From positions 7,243-71,242 of the forward strand of contig CAZGYD010000143.1 of the NCBI GenBank assembly GCA_964530115.1: a DNA stretch of 64,000 nt, read 5' to 3'. The position numbers and the translations under genes are program-made. Shown piece by piece: positions 8,271-15,605 of the stretch (the stretch's first letter is position 1; every line of letters starts with the position of its first letter). Source of the DNA: Fen-999 sp964530115. Lineage in GTDB: Bacteria > Pseudomonadota > Gammaproteobacteria > Burkholderiales > Rhodocyclaceae. The notes below the pieces were generated by a model. The model was not told the DNA's origin. It did no database searches and was given only the letters and a program-made list of their open reading frames with translations.

Positions 8271-10535
8271 TCAGAACTTGACGGTCACGCCGGCATAGAG
8301 CGAGCGGCCCGGGCCGGGCACCGCCGTGCCCCACTGCGGGTAGTTGGGCAGCGCCGGGTTGGTCATGGTCGTGCCCTGGCCGACGTAGGCACCGCCGGTC
8401 GGCAGGTAGTAGAGCTTGTCGAACAGGTTCTCGACGCCGAAATCGACGCGCGCCTGCTTCCACGCATAGCTCGCACGCAGGTTGACGAGGCCGTAGCCCG
8501 GCGTCCTGATCTCGTTGCGGACCTTCGAGACGTCCGTCTTCGCCTTGACCGCGACGACCTCGATGCCGTTGTCCCAGCCGCCGAGCCGGTGCGTGAGCGT
8601 CAGCCGGCCGTTCAAGGGCATGATGTTGTAGAGCCCGTCATTGGTGTCGAGGTTCCTGCCGTTCGTGTAATTGACGAGACCCTTGAGCCCGAACTCGCCG
8701 GCGCCGGTCTTCGCCAGCGGCATCTTGCCGGAGAGATCGATGCCGTAGAGCCTCGCCGACTGGTTCATGTACTTGAGCACCGAGAAGCCGTTCACCACCG
8801 GTGTCGTCGCCGGCGCGTTGGTCGTGGCGTTCCACTGCACGGCGTCGATGTAATCGGAAACGCGCGTGTAGTAGGGCGTGGCCTTGAACTCCCAGCCGCG
8901 GTCGGCCGCGTGCCAGTCGAAGGTGGCCGAGAGCGTGTTGGCCTTCTCGGCCTTAAGGTCGAGATTGCCGACGTAGCCGTTGCCGTCGCCGACGAAGTTG
9001 TTCATCAGCGCCGCCATCTGCCAGGTCGACCACGGATAGAGCTCGTAGAGGCTTGGCGCGCGCTCCTTGTGGGCGAAGCCGAACTCGATCTCCTGCGTCG
9101 CGCTCATCGCGTAGCGGGCGAGCAGCGTCAGGTCCGTGTTGTTGAACGTGCGCTCGTGGCTCTGCGCGTTGAAGAGGTTGGCATCGCGGCCCTGGTTGCC
9201 GCCGCCGGCCGGGTTGTAGCCGACGGCCGTGCCCGCATCGCTCGTCACGCGCTCGTAGCGCAAGCCGGCGAGCGTCATCCACTGCGGGCTGAAGCGCGCC
9301 TCCCATTCGCCGAAGAGCGCCGCGCGGTTGCGCTCGCCGTCCTTGATGTTCCAGAAGGTGCCCGGCCACATGCCGCCGCCGGAGGGCGGCCACCAGTCGT
9401 CGAGCCGGTAGCGATGCAGTTCCATGCCCGTGCGCAGCAGGTCGCGCTGCGAGAGCGGCAGTTCCGCCTTGACGGTCGCGCCGGTCGTCGTGCTCTCGGT
9501 GTACATCGGCATGCCCGCCGCGCAGGTCGGCCCGAGCGGCGAGCAGGGCGTGCCGTTCAACGCGGTGGGGCCGCCCGAGGCCGAGCCGTACCAGTAGCGC
9601 TTGTCGGCGCCGAAGTCCATGAAGTGGTCGACCTTCTCGTGATACACGCGCGCGTCGAGCCGGCCCCAGTCGAAGGCGCCGAGGTAGCGCAGGTTCACCT
9701 TGGTGCTTTCGTTGTCGAGCATGTCCATGCGCTGGTTCGGCCAGAGCTGGTAGGGCATGTCCTGGTAATTGACCTTCGCCTCGACGAGATGGCTGCCGCC
9801 GCGGAACGCCGCGCCCAGCGTGTGGTTGCGCGTCTTGTAGGCGGTCGAGCCGACTTCGTCGCGATCGAGCGTGCGGTCGGCACGCCCCGTGAACGTGTAG
9901 TTCTTGAAGTCGCCGCCGGCCTTGTAGTTCTCGGACTCGGCCGTCGCGCCGGCGTAACTCAGGCTGAACGACTCGGTGGCGTAGGTGGCGCCGAGGTTGG
10001 CGCCCCAGGCGTCGCCGTTGCTCCGGTAGAAGGCGCCGGCCTCGCCCTTGGCGAGGCTGCCCTGGCCGGGCGCCGCAAACACCGGTGGCGCGCTCTCGAC
10101 CGCGATGGTGCCGCCGATCGAATCGCCGCCGGCCGACACAGGCGAGATGCCGGCCCAGACGCTGATCGCGGCGACCTGGCTCGGATCGATGTAGGAGAGC
10201 GGCGTGTTCATGTGGTTCGGGCAGGCCGCGTAGAGGTCCATGCCATCGACCTTGATGCGCAGCCGCTCGTCGGCGAGGCCATGGACGACCGGCAGCGAGG
10301 AGACGCCGCCGGCACCGTAGAGCGAGACGCCGGGCACGTCGCGCAGCAGCGTGGCGGTGTCGCTGGTCGCCGCGCGCATGCGCGTGACGTCCGCGCTCTC
10401 GACCTTCTCCGGCCGGGCGGCCTCGTCGATCTTCGCCCCGGTGACGACGACTTCGGACAAGTTCCTTTCCTGCGCATGGAGCGCGAAGGGCATGGCCGCG
10501 ATGGCCAGCGCGAGCGGGAGTTTGCGGGTGTTCAT
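8271..10535 (-). CDS. TonB-dependent copper receptor, OprC/NosA type
   Basis: The 754-residue outer-membrane protein has a signal peptide (MNTRKLPLALAIAAMPFALHA), a plug domain and a beta-barrel ending in ...LYAGVTVKF with the terminal Phe needed for assembly. The plug contains ACPNHMNTPLSYIDPSQV, the Cys/His/Met copper-binding signature of OprC and NosA receptors, which import copper for enzymes such as nitrous-oxide reductase. A perfect 19-bp dyad lies upstream at class II distance from a TAGAAT -10 box. Energy would come from the tonB-exbB-exbD genes about 9 kb away. Confidence 0.9.
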   Translation of the reverse strand: MNTRKLPLALAIAAMPFALHAQERNLSEVVVTGAKIDEAARPEKVESADVTRMRAATSDTATLLRDVPGVSLYGAGGVSSLPVVHGLADERLRIKVDGMDLYAACPNHMNTPLSYIDPSQVAAISVWAGISPVSAGGDSIGGTIAVESAPPVFAAPGQGSLAKGEAGAFYRSNGDAWGANLGATYATESFSLSYAGATAESENYKAGGDFKNYTFTGRADRTLDRDEVGSTAYKTRNHTLGAAFRGGSHLVEAKVNYQDMPYQLWPNQRMDMLDNESTKVNLRYLGAFDWGRLDARVYHEKVDHFMDFGADKRYWYGSASGGPTALNGTPCSPLGPTCAAGMPMYTESTTTGATVKAELPLSQRDLLRTGMELHRYRLDDWWPPSGGGMWPGTFWNIKDGERNRAALFGEWEARFSPQWMTLAGLRYERVTSDAGTAVGYNPAGGGNQGRDANLFNAQSHERTFNNTDLTLLARYAMSATQEIEFGFAHKERAPSLYELYPWSTWQMAALMNNFVGDGNGYVGNLDLKAEKANTLSATFDWHAADRGWEFKATPYYTRVSDYIDAVQWNATTNAPATTPVVNGFSVLKYMNQSARLYGIDLSGKMPLAKTGAGEFGLKGLVNYTNGRNLDTNDGLYNIMPLNGRLTLTHRLGGWDNGIEVVAVKAKTDVSKVRNEIRTPGYGLVNLRASYAWKQARVDFGVENLFDKLYYLPTGGAYVGQGTTMTNPALPNYPQWGTAVPGPGRSLYAGVTVKF

Positions 10536-10569
10536 GATGTCGGAGGATGAAGTGAAATGAGTGACGGGA

Positions 10570-10614
10570 ATTCTAGGAAGCGGTCTCTCGCGGCTCGTGC
10601 GACACGTTGTCGCA
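10570..10614 (-). promoter_or_regulatory. promoter with TGCGAC-N5-GTCGCA dyad (copper receptor)
   Basis: The dyad TGCGACACGTTGTCGCA occupies 10598-10614 and is perfect, extending to GTGCGACA/TGTCGCAC. A minus-strand TAGAAT lies at 10570-10575, its 5' edge 31 bp from the dyad centre. The predicted start would be near 10563, putting the dyad at about -43, where class II activators bind. The ATG follows at 10535. Confidence 0.7.
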
Positions 10615-10649
10615 CGCGGGCGGAAATCCGCATCGGCGCTTGACGACGA

Positions 10650-11342
10650 TCAAGCGATCGAGAATGCCAGCGCCAACCGGCGAAGGCCGAGGACGATCAG
10701 CACGCCCGCCGCCGCGAGATTGAGCCAGCGCGCGAGCCACGGCCGGCCGACGCGCAGCTCGCGGCCCAGACGTCCCGCGAGCGGCACGAGGACGAGCAGC
10801 GGCGTCATCGCCGCGCCGAGGCCGAAGGCGAGCCCGTACGCCGCGCCCTGCGCGAGGCCGCCGGCCTGCGCCGCGAGCGCGAGCAGCGAGGCGAGCGGCA
10901 CGCAGGGCGTGAGCGACAGCGCGGCGCCGAGGAAGAGCGGCGGCAGGCCATCGCGCCGGCGATGGAAGCGGAGCGGTTGAGCCGCGCCAAGACTCAGCCG
11001 TGGTAACACGCCAGCGCATCGCCGGGGCGACCGCAAGAGCCACAGCCCGGCCGCGATACTGGCGCCGCCGATGGCGACGTTGCCCCAGGCGCCGCCCAAG
11101 GCTTGCGTCAGCCCGGCACCGACGCCGGCCGCGAGCGTCGCGAGCAGCGTGTAGGTGGCGATGCGACCGGCGAGGAAGATGCCCGTGTGCACGAAGGCTT
11201 CGCTCCGCCCGCTCGCGCGGCCGAGCGCCCAGGTGCCCATGAACGGCAGGCAGGTCACCGTGCAGGCCGTGAGCCCCATCGAGACGCCGAGGAGCCAGAT
11301 GGTCGCCAGCGTCACCTGGCCGGCAGCGAGCGCGTCAGGCAT
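10650..11342 (-). CDS. TauE/SafE-UreH-like membrane protein (DsbD-type fold)
   Basis: The 230-residue polytopic protein has about six membrane segments. One Cys pair is in the first helix (TACTVTCLPFMG) and a Cys-Pro is in a later helix (LTPCVPLASLLAL), as in CcdA/DsbD-like and UreH-like transporters. Residues 111-118 (GVLPRLSL) are encoded by a copy of the 23-bp motif lying in a loop between helices. It overlaps the upstream polyferredoxin gene by 8 bp. A role in thiol or metal handling for the copper system is inferred, not shown. Confidence 0.78.
   Translation of the reverse strand: MPDALAAGQVTLATIWLLGVSMGLTACTVTCLPFMGTWALGRASGRSEAFVHTGIFLAGRIATYTLLATLAAGVGAGLTQALGGAWGNVAIGGASIAAGLWLLRSPRRCAGVLPRLSLGAAQPLRFHRRRDGLPPLFLGAALSLTPCVPLASLLALAAQAGGLAQGAAYGLAFGLGAAMTPLLVLVPLAGRLGRELRVGRPWLARWLNLAAAGVLIVLGLRRLALAFSIA
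10990..11012 (+). repeat. 23-bp dispersed motif in TauE-like gene
   Basis: One mismatch (AGACTC). Antisense to the gene; read as GVLPRLSL. Confidence 0.88.
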
Positions 11343-12396
11343 CGGCGGAGCGGACGTTCCCGCGCTTGACGAACCTGACCGGCTTCACCATGCCATCGGG
11401 CAGTTCGCCCTTGACGCGCCGCTTGTAGTAGTCGCGGCTCGACGAGAAGACGGCCCACGGCCCCCACTTGAGGCTGATGACGCCGTCCTGCGGACAATAC
11501 TCGGCGCAGCGCCCGCAGAGCGTGCAGTCCTCGTTGTAGGCCTTGCGCCCGGCCTGCTGCGAGATCTCGGGGATGTCCATCGGGCAGGCGTCGGTGCAGA
11601 TGTGGCACTTGCCGCACTGCTCGGCGCTCGGCTTGGCGAGCCGCATCGGCGAGAGCCGCTGGAACAGGGCGTTGAACGACAGCAGCGGACAGATGCGGCA
11701 GAACGGCTGGCGGATGGCGAGCGCGCCGACGACGGTGAAGCCGACGAGCACGTTCGCGATCGCGCCGAGCGCGAAGCTCCAGCCGTCGCCGGTGCGCAGC
11801 GCGAGCTGCTCCGTGTCGCCCGTCAGTAGCGTCGTCGCGACCCGCGACGGACAGACGTCGCAGTAGGGATTGCCGAGCGAATGCGGCGTGACACCGAGGC
11901 CTGTCAAGAGCGGCAGCAGGAAGACCAGCGCGAGCAGCATCAGCCACTTGACCGGCCGCACGCGCCTTGTCTCGACGAGGTCGCCCTTCTGGAAGCGGCG
12001 CAGATCGATGCCGAAGCGGCGGCCGACCCGGCCGATCCACTCCTGGATCGTGCCGAGCGGGCAGACCCAGCCGCAGAAGGCCTTGCCGATGACGAAGAAG
12101 AAGGCGAAGAAGCTCAGGAGCGTCATCAAGAGCGGCAGGACCATCTGGAAGGTGAGCTGCTGCGCGCGGACGATCGCCTCGCCGACGCGGTGATGCAGCT
12201 GGTGCTGCGTCGGCACGAGCACGCAGTAGGCGGCGTTCTGCTTGTCGTAGGCGCACGAGAGGGCCGGCAGCGCGCCGCTGATCTTCTCGGCCGAATAGTG
12301 GCCGACGATGCTGCTGCCATAGACGGTCAAAAGGAGCATCAAGAGCTGGACGACGAAGCGCAGCCGGCCCAGGGTGGGGAAAAGCGCCTTAAGCAT
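11335..12396 (-). CDS. polyferredoxin membrane protein, NosR/NapH/CcoG-like
   Basis: The 353-residue protein has five or so membrane helices. Two cysteine groups (CGWVCPLG and CRICPLL) are of the NapH/NosR type, and two C-terminal 4Fe-4S motifs (CGKCHICTDACP and CTLCGRCAEYCP) follow. Such proteins pass quinol electrons to periplasmic partners or support copper-centre assembly. The ATG at 12396 is chosen because it overlaps the upstream stop and starts MLKALFPTLGRLR; the longer frame reads through the 23-bp motif. It belongs to one operon with the TauE-like gene. Confidence 0.85.
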   Translation of the reverse strand: MLKALFPTLGRLRFVVQLLMLLLTVYGSSIVGHYSAEKISGALPALSCAYDKQNAAYCVLVPTQHQLHHRVGEAIVRAQQLTFQMVLPLLMTLLSFFAFFFVIGKAFCGWVCPLGTIQEWIGRVGRRFGIDLRRFQKGDLVETRRVRPVKWLMLLALVFLLPLLTGLGVTPHSLGNPYCDVCPSRVATTLLTGDTEQLALRTGDGWSFALGAIANVLVGFTVVGALAIRQPFCRICPLLSFNALFQRLSPMRLAKPSAEQCGKCHICTDACPMDIPEISQQAGRKAYNEDCTLCGRCAEYCPQDGVISLKWGPWAVFSSSRDYYKRRVKGELPDGMVKPVRFVKRGNVRSADA

Positions 12397-13273
12397 GGTT
12401 CGTCTCCGCAGACTCAGCCGTGGTGGCACGCCGGCGCAACAGGGGCAGCGCCGCGATCATGCCGACCAGCCCGAACGCCGCGCCCCAGCCGAGGCTGCGG
12501 TCGCGGTCCGGGTCCGGCGAGTAGCCGTAGTTGAAGGCCGTGAGGTAGCGCCGGCCGGAATCTTCCTTCTCGGTGGCAAGCACGAATTTCGCGCGGCGCG
12601 GGCCGCCGTGGCCGCCCGGCTCGCCTTCGCGCGGCGGGCGAAAGTCGCGGGGAAAGACGACCATCGCGTAGCCTTCGGCGTTCGTGAGCACGCTCGACCG
12701 GCTGCCGAACTCGGTTTCCATGACCAGCGGCTGGTTCGCGAGCGGCCTGCCCTGCCAGCGGACGAGGAAGCGCCACTTTTCGCTTTCCCGGTAGTTGCCG
12801 TGTTCCCTCGGCAGCGGATCGGGGATGATCTCGAGCTCGTGGCGCGATTGCGCGAGCAGCGCCGTGGGCGCCTCGCCGGGATTGCTGAAGTACCAGGCGG
12901 TGGAGGCCACGCGCACCTCGGCATCGGACTCCTGACGCGCGATCACCCAGTGGTAGTTGCCGACCCGCGGCGCGGCCGACTGGAACTTTGCGCCCTCGGG
13001 GCCGACGGGATAGGCGACACGCTTTCGCTCTTCTGGCCCGTCGGCCGCGAAGACGACGATCTCGCCGGCCTCGATGCCGACGGGCCGCACGGCGGCACTG
13101 GCGCGGTCGCCGCGCTGGCCCATGACCGGCACGAGCAGCGGCTGCTTCGTCCATTCGCGCGCGGCCGGCCGTGCGGGCGGCGGCGCGGCCTGCGCCATGG
13201 CCGCATGATCGTGCTGCGCGTGGGCGGGCGCTCCGCACAGGACGAGGAGCGCGATGAAACTCAGCCGTCGCAT
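12389..13273 (-). CDS. periplasmic DUF4198-like protein with C-terminal membrane anchor
   Basis: The 294-residue product has a signal peptide (MRRLSFIALLVLCGAPAHA) and a His/Met-bearing N-terminus (QHDHAAMAQ). A beta-rich domain resembles DUF4198 proteins linked to metal-ion uptake. A single C-terminal helix (GAAFGLVGMIAALPLLRRR) gives an anchor like a sorting signal. Both ends lie on copies of the 23-bp motif: the start codon and residues 1-5 at 13257-13279, and the tail RATTAESAE at 12410-12432. DUF4198 assignment is by appearance only. Confidence 0.6.
   Translation of the reverse strand: MRRLSFIALLVLCGAPAHAQHDHAAMAQAAPPPARPAAREWTKQPLLVPVMGQRGDRASAAVRPVGIEAGEIVVFAADGPEERKRVAYPVGPEGAKFQSAAPRVGNYHWVIARQESDAEVRVASTAWYFSNPGEAPTALLAQSRHELEIIPDPLPREHGNYRESEKWRFLVRWQGRPLANQPLVMETEFGSRSSVLTNAEGYAMVVFPRDFRPPREGEPGGHGGPRRAKFVLATEKEDSGRRYLTAFNYGYSPDPDRDRSLGWGAAFGLVGMIAALPLLRRRATTAESAETNHA
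12410..12432 (+). repeat. 23-bp dispersed motif at end of DUF4198-like gene
   Basis: GGCACGCC form, with AGACTC. Antisense to the gene, read as RATTAES just before the stop. Confidence 0.85.
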
Positions 13274-13279
13274 GACGCC
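13257..13279 (+). repeat. 23-bp dispersed motif over start of DUF4198-like gene
   Basis: Left half perfect; right half CATGACGCC. The variant CAT is the start codon of the minus-strand gene. Confidence 0.8.
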
Positions 13280-13284
13280 GTCTC

Positions 13285-15369
13285 CTAGCGGAAATCGTAG
13301 CGGTAGGTCAGCATGACGCTGCGCGGCGCCGCGGCCGTGTAGGTGACCTTGCCGGCGGTGTCCTTCTTCACCTCGAAGGCGTAGCGATCATCGAACAGGT
13401 TGTCGGCGTTGAGCGTCAGCGAGTGCGGACCCCACTCGTAACCGACCGAGAGATTCGTCACCCATTCCCAGCCCGGATACTTCTCGGTGTTGGCGTTGTC
13501 TAGCCAGTATTCGCCCCAGCTGTTCGACGACAGCCGCACGCGCCAGCCGCCGCCCCGCCAGCCGACGAAGACGCCGTACTGGTGCTTCGGGATGAAGGGC
13601 AGCGCCTTGCCGGCACGGTCGACGTTGACCGTCGTGGTGCCGACGCGCACCGGCTCGGTGAAGTCTGTGTAGGTGTAGTCGGCGTAGCCGTAATGGCCGC
13701 CGAGTTCCCAGCCGCCGCCGAGCCCGAAGGCGCCGGCCAGCTCGAAGCCGAGCTTGCGGGTCTTGCCGGCGTTGAGATAGGTCGTCACGCCGCCGTTGCT
13801 CTGCTGGACGATCTCGTCGCGCACGTCGGTGCGATAGACGCTGGTGTCGAGCGTCCAGCCGGCACCGCGGCCCTTGAGACCGATCTCGTGGTTGCGCGCG
13901 ACCGGTGCATCGAGCGATGGATTGGTCGAGATCTCCGAGCCCGAGGGAATCTGCCCGGCCTGCGCGACCATGGCGAAGACGTGGAACGCATCGCCGAGCC
14001 TGTAGCTCGCGGCGAGCTTCGGCGCCGGCAGGTTGAAGGTCTTTTCGAGCGAGGTGTCGCCGGCGCCGGCGACGTAGCGGCCGCTGGCGTAGTCGTAGCG
14101 CCAGATCTGGTGGTTGTTGTCCTTGAAACGGACGACGTCGTAGCGGCCGCCGACGTCGATGATCCAGCGGTCCGACGGCCGCCACGACTCCTGCAGATAG
14201 AGGCCGGTGAGGAGCGTCGACGAATCGTCGATCTCGGCGAGCGTGCCCTTCTCGTCCGAGCGCGTGGCGACGATGCGGCCGGCCACGAGCGTCACGTCGC
14301 GGTACTGGTACTTGCGCGAATCGGGCTGGCGCTCCTGCCGCACGGTGATGCCGCCGACCAGCGAGCCGCCGGCATGCCGGTACTGGCCTTCGAGATCGGT
14401 CCCCAGGTTCCAGACCCAGCTGTTGCTCTCGTTGATCATGCCGGTGACCGGGTGATAGTGGTACCAGGTGTTGTAGTAGAGGCGCGGCTTGAAGGTGAAG
14501 TCGCCGCGCTGCATCTCGAGCTTGGAATTGAGGAACCAGACCTTCGAATAGCGGCCCGAATGCTTCCAGGCTTCGGAGGTGCCCGTCTGCTTGCCGGTCG
14601 CGAGGAACTGGTCGTAGAGCGTTCTGTCCATCACGCCCGGCAGCTGCACGTTGGCCTCGGCGTAGGACAGCTCGCTCTCGATGACATCGCCCGTTCCGAG
14701 GATCAGGCCGTGCTTGAGCGACGTTTGCGTCGTGTCGAACTTGTTCCACCAGCGCCAGTCGTTGTCCATCCTGCGGTGGGTCGCGGTGATCGCGAGGGCC
14801 TGGTTGCCGGTGACGTTGCCGCCGTAGCGGAGGTGGTAGTTCTGCGTGTCCTCGTTGCCGTAGCCGATCCTGAGGTTGTTGGCGGTCTTGTCGAAAACGG
14901 ACTTCGAGAAGATCTGGATCGCGCCGCCGGAACTGCCGGTGGCGAATAGGTTGCCCGGACCCTTGGCGACCTCGATGCGCTCGATGTCGAGCGTGTCGAC
15001 GAAGTCGAGCCGCGTGAAGCTGTCCGGGTCGGTGAGCGGCACGCCGTCGCGCAGCACCATGATCTCGCGGATGCCGTAGGCCGCCTTGAGTCCCGCGCCG
15101 CGGATGATCAGCCGCGCGTCGAAGCCGCCGTTCTTGCTGTCGATGAGCACGCCGGGGATTTCCTGCAGCGCCTCCTTGACGTTGAACATCTTCCGCTGGT
15201 CCATCGTCTCCTTGCCGACGACGGAGATCGCCTGCGGCACTTCGGCGGTCGCGCGCGCCTCGCGCGTCGCCGTGACGCTGACATCCGACAGCACCTTCTC
15301 CTCGGCGCCTGCAGACAGTGTTGCGGCCGCGCCGATGAGGCCGGCCAGCGCTTTCCGCTTTCTCGACAC
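13285..15369 (-). CDS. TonB-dependent outer-membrane receptor
   Basis: The 694-residue receptor has a signal peptide, a TonB box region (VLSDVSVTATREA), a plug (VPQAISVVGKETMDQRK and the loop containing GFDARLIIRGAGLKAAYGIRE) and a barrel ending ...SVMLTYRYDFR. It resembles siderophore/FecA-like receptors, but the ligand cannot be read from sequence. The GTG at 15369, preceded by GGAGG, gives a short, good signal peptide; the longer frame starts in the operator region. It heads the operon that continues with the DUF4198-like, polyferredoxin and TauE-like genes, suggesting metal uptake. Confidence 0.88.
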   Translation of the reverse strand: MSRKRKALAGLIGAAATLSAGAEEKVLSDVSVTATREARATAEVPQAISVVGKETMDQRKMFNVKEALQEIPGVLIDSKNGGFDARLIIRGAGLKAAYGIREIMVLRDGVPLTDPDSFTRLDFVDTLDIERIEVAKGPGNLFATGSSGGAIQIFSKSVFDKTANNLRIGYGNEDTQNYHLRYGGNVTGNQALAITATHRRMDNDWRWWNKFDTTQTSLKHGLILGTGDVIESELSYAEANVQLPGVMDRTLYDQFLATGKQTGTSEAWKHSGRYSKVWFLNSKLEMQRGDFTFKPRLYYNTWYHYHPVTGMINESNSWVWNLGTDLEGQYRHAGGSLVGGITVRQERQPDSRKYQYRDVTLVAGRIVATRSDEKGTLAEIDDSSTLLTGLYLQESWRPSDRWIIDVGGRYDVVRFKDNNHQIWRYDYASGRYVAGAGDTSLEKTFNLPAPKLAASYRLGDAFHVFAMVAQAGQIPSGSEISTNPSLDAPVARNHEIGLKGRGAGWTLDTSVYRTDVRDEIVQQSNGGVTTYLNAGKTRKLGFELAGAFGLGGGWELGGHYGYADYTYTDFTEPVRVGTTTVNVDRAGKALPFIPKHQYGVFVGWRGGGWRVRLSSNSWGEYWLDNANTEKYPGWEWVTNLSVGYEWGPHSLTLNADNLFDDRYAFEVKKDTAGKVTYTAAAPRSVMLTYRYDFR

Positions 15370-15401
15370 GATGTCTTTCCTCCCCTGAAACGAGCGGTGC
15401 G

Positions 15402-15463
15402 AGTCTAGGGCGGGGGACGATGCCGGGCCTGCGACCCGCGGTCGCATGCGACAACGTGTCGCG
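15402..15463 (-). promoter_or_regulatory. promoter with two adjacent TGCGAC-N5-GTCGCA dyads (second TonB receptor)
   Basis: Two 17-bp dyads abut exactly: TGCGACCCGCGGTCGCA at 15430-15446 (perfect) and TGCGACAACGTGTCGCG at 15447-15463. A minus-strand TAGACT lies at 15402-15407, 31 bp from the centre of the first dyad, the same geometry as at the copper receptor and nosL. Confidence 0.7.
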
Positions 15464-15513
15464 CCGCGCCCGGGGGCCTGCGCGGCGTGGAATGGAAACG
15501 ATCCGTCGATACC

Positions 15514-15536
15514 GGCGTATTACGACGGCTGAGTTT
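15514..15536 (-). repeat. 23-bp dispersed motif, intergenic copy
   Basis: One mismatch (AATACGCC). Lies between the diheme lipoprotein stop and the second TonB receptor promoter. Confidence 0.88.
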
Positions 15537-15605
15537 CAGGCCGACGGGCGCAGGCCCCATGGCGGCCCCGGGCAAGGCAAGGGACGGGGCTATTGCCCCA
15601 CGGTT

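Noticed and set aside
8208..10550. 780-codon plus-strand frame opposite the copper receptor
   Set aside because: Antisense to a clear TonB receptor; the composition is the Arg/Val/Ala-rich type typical of shadow frames.
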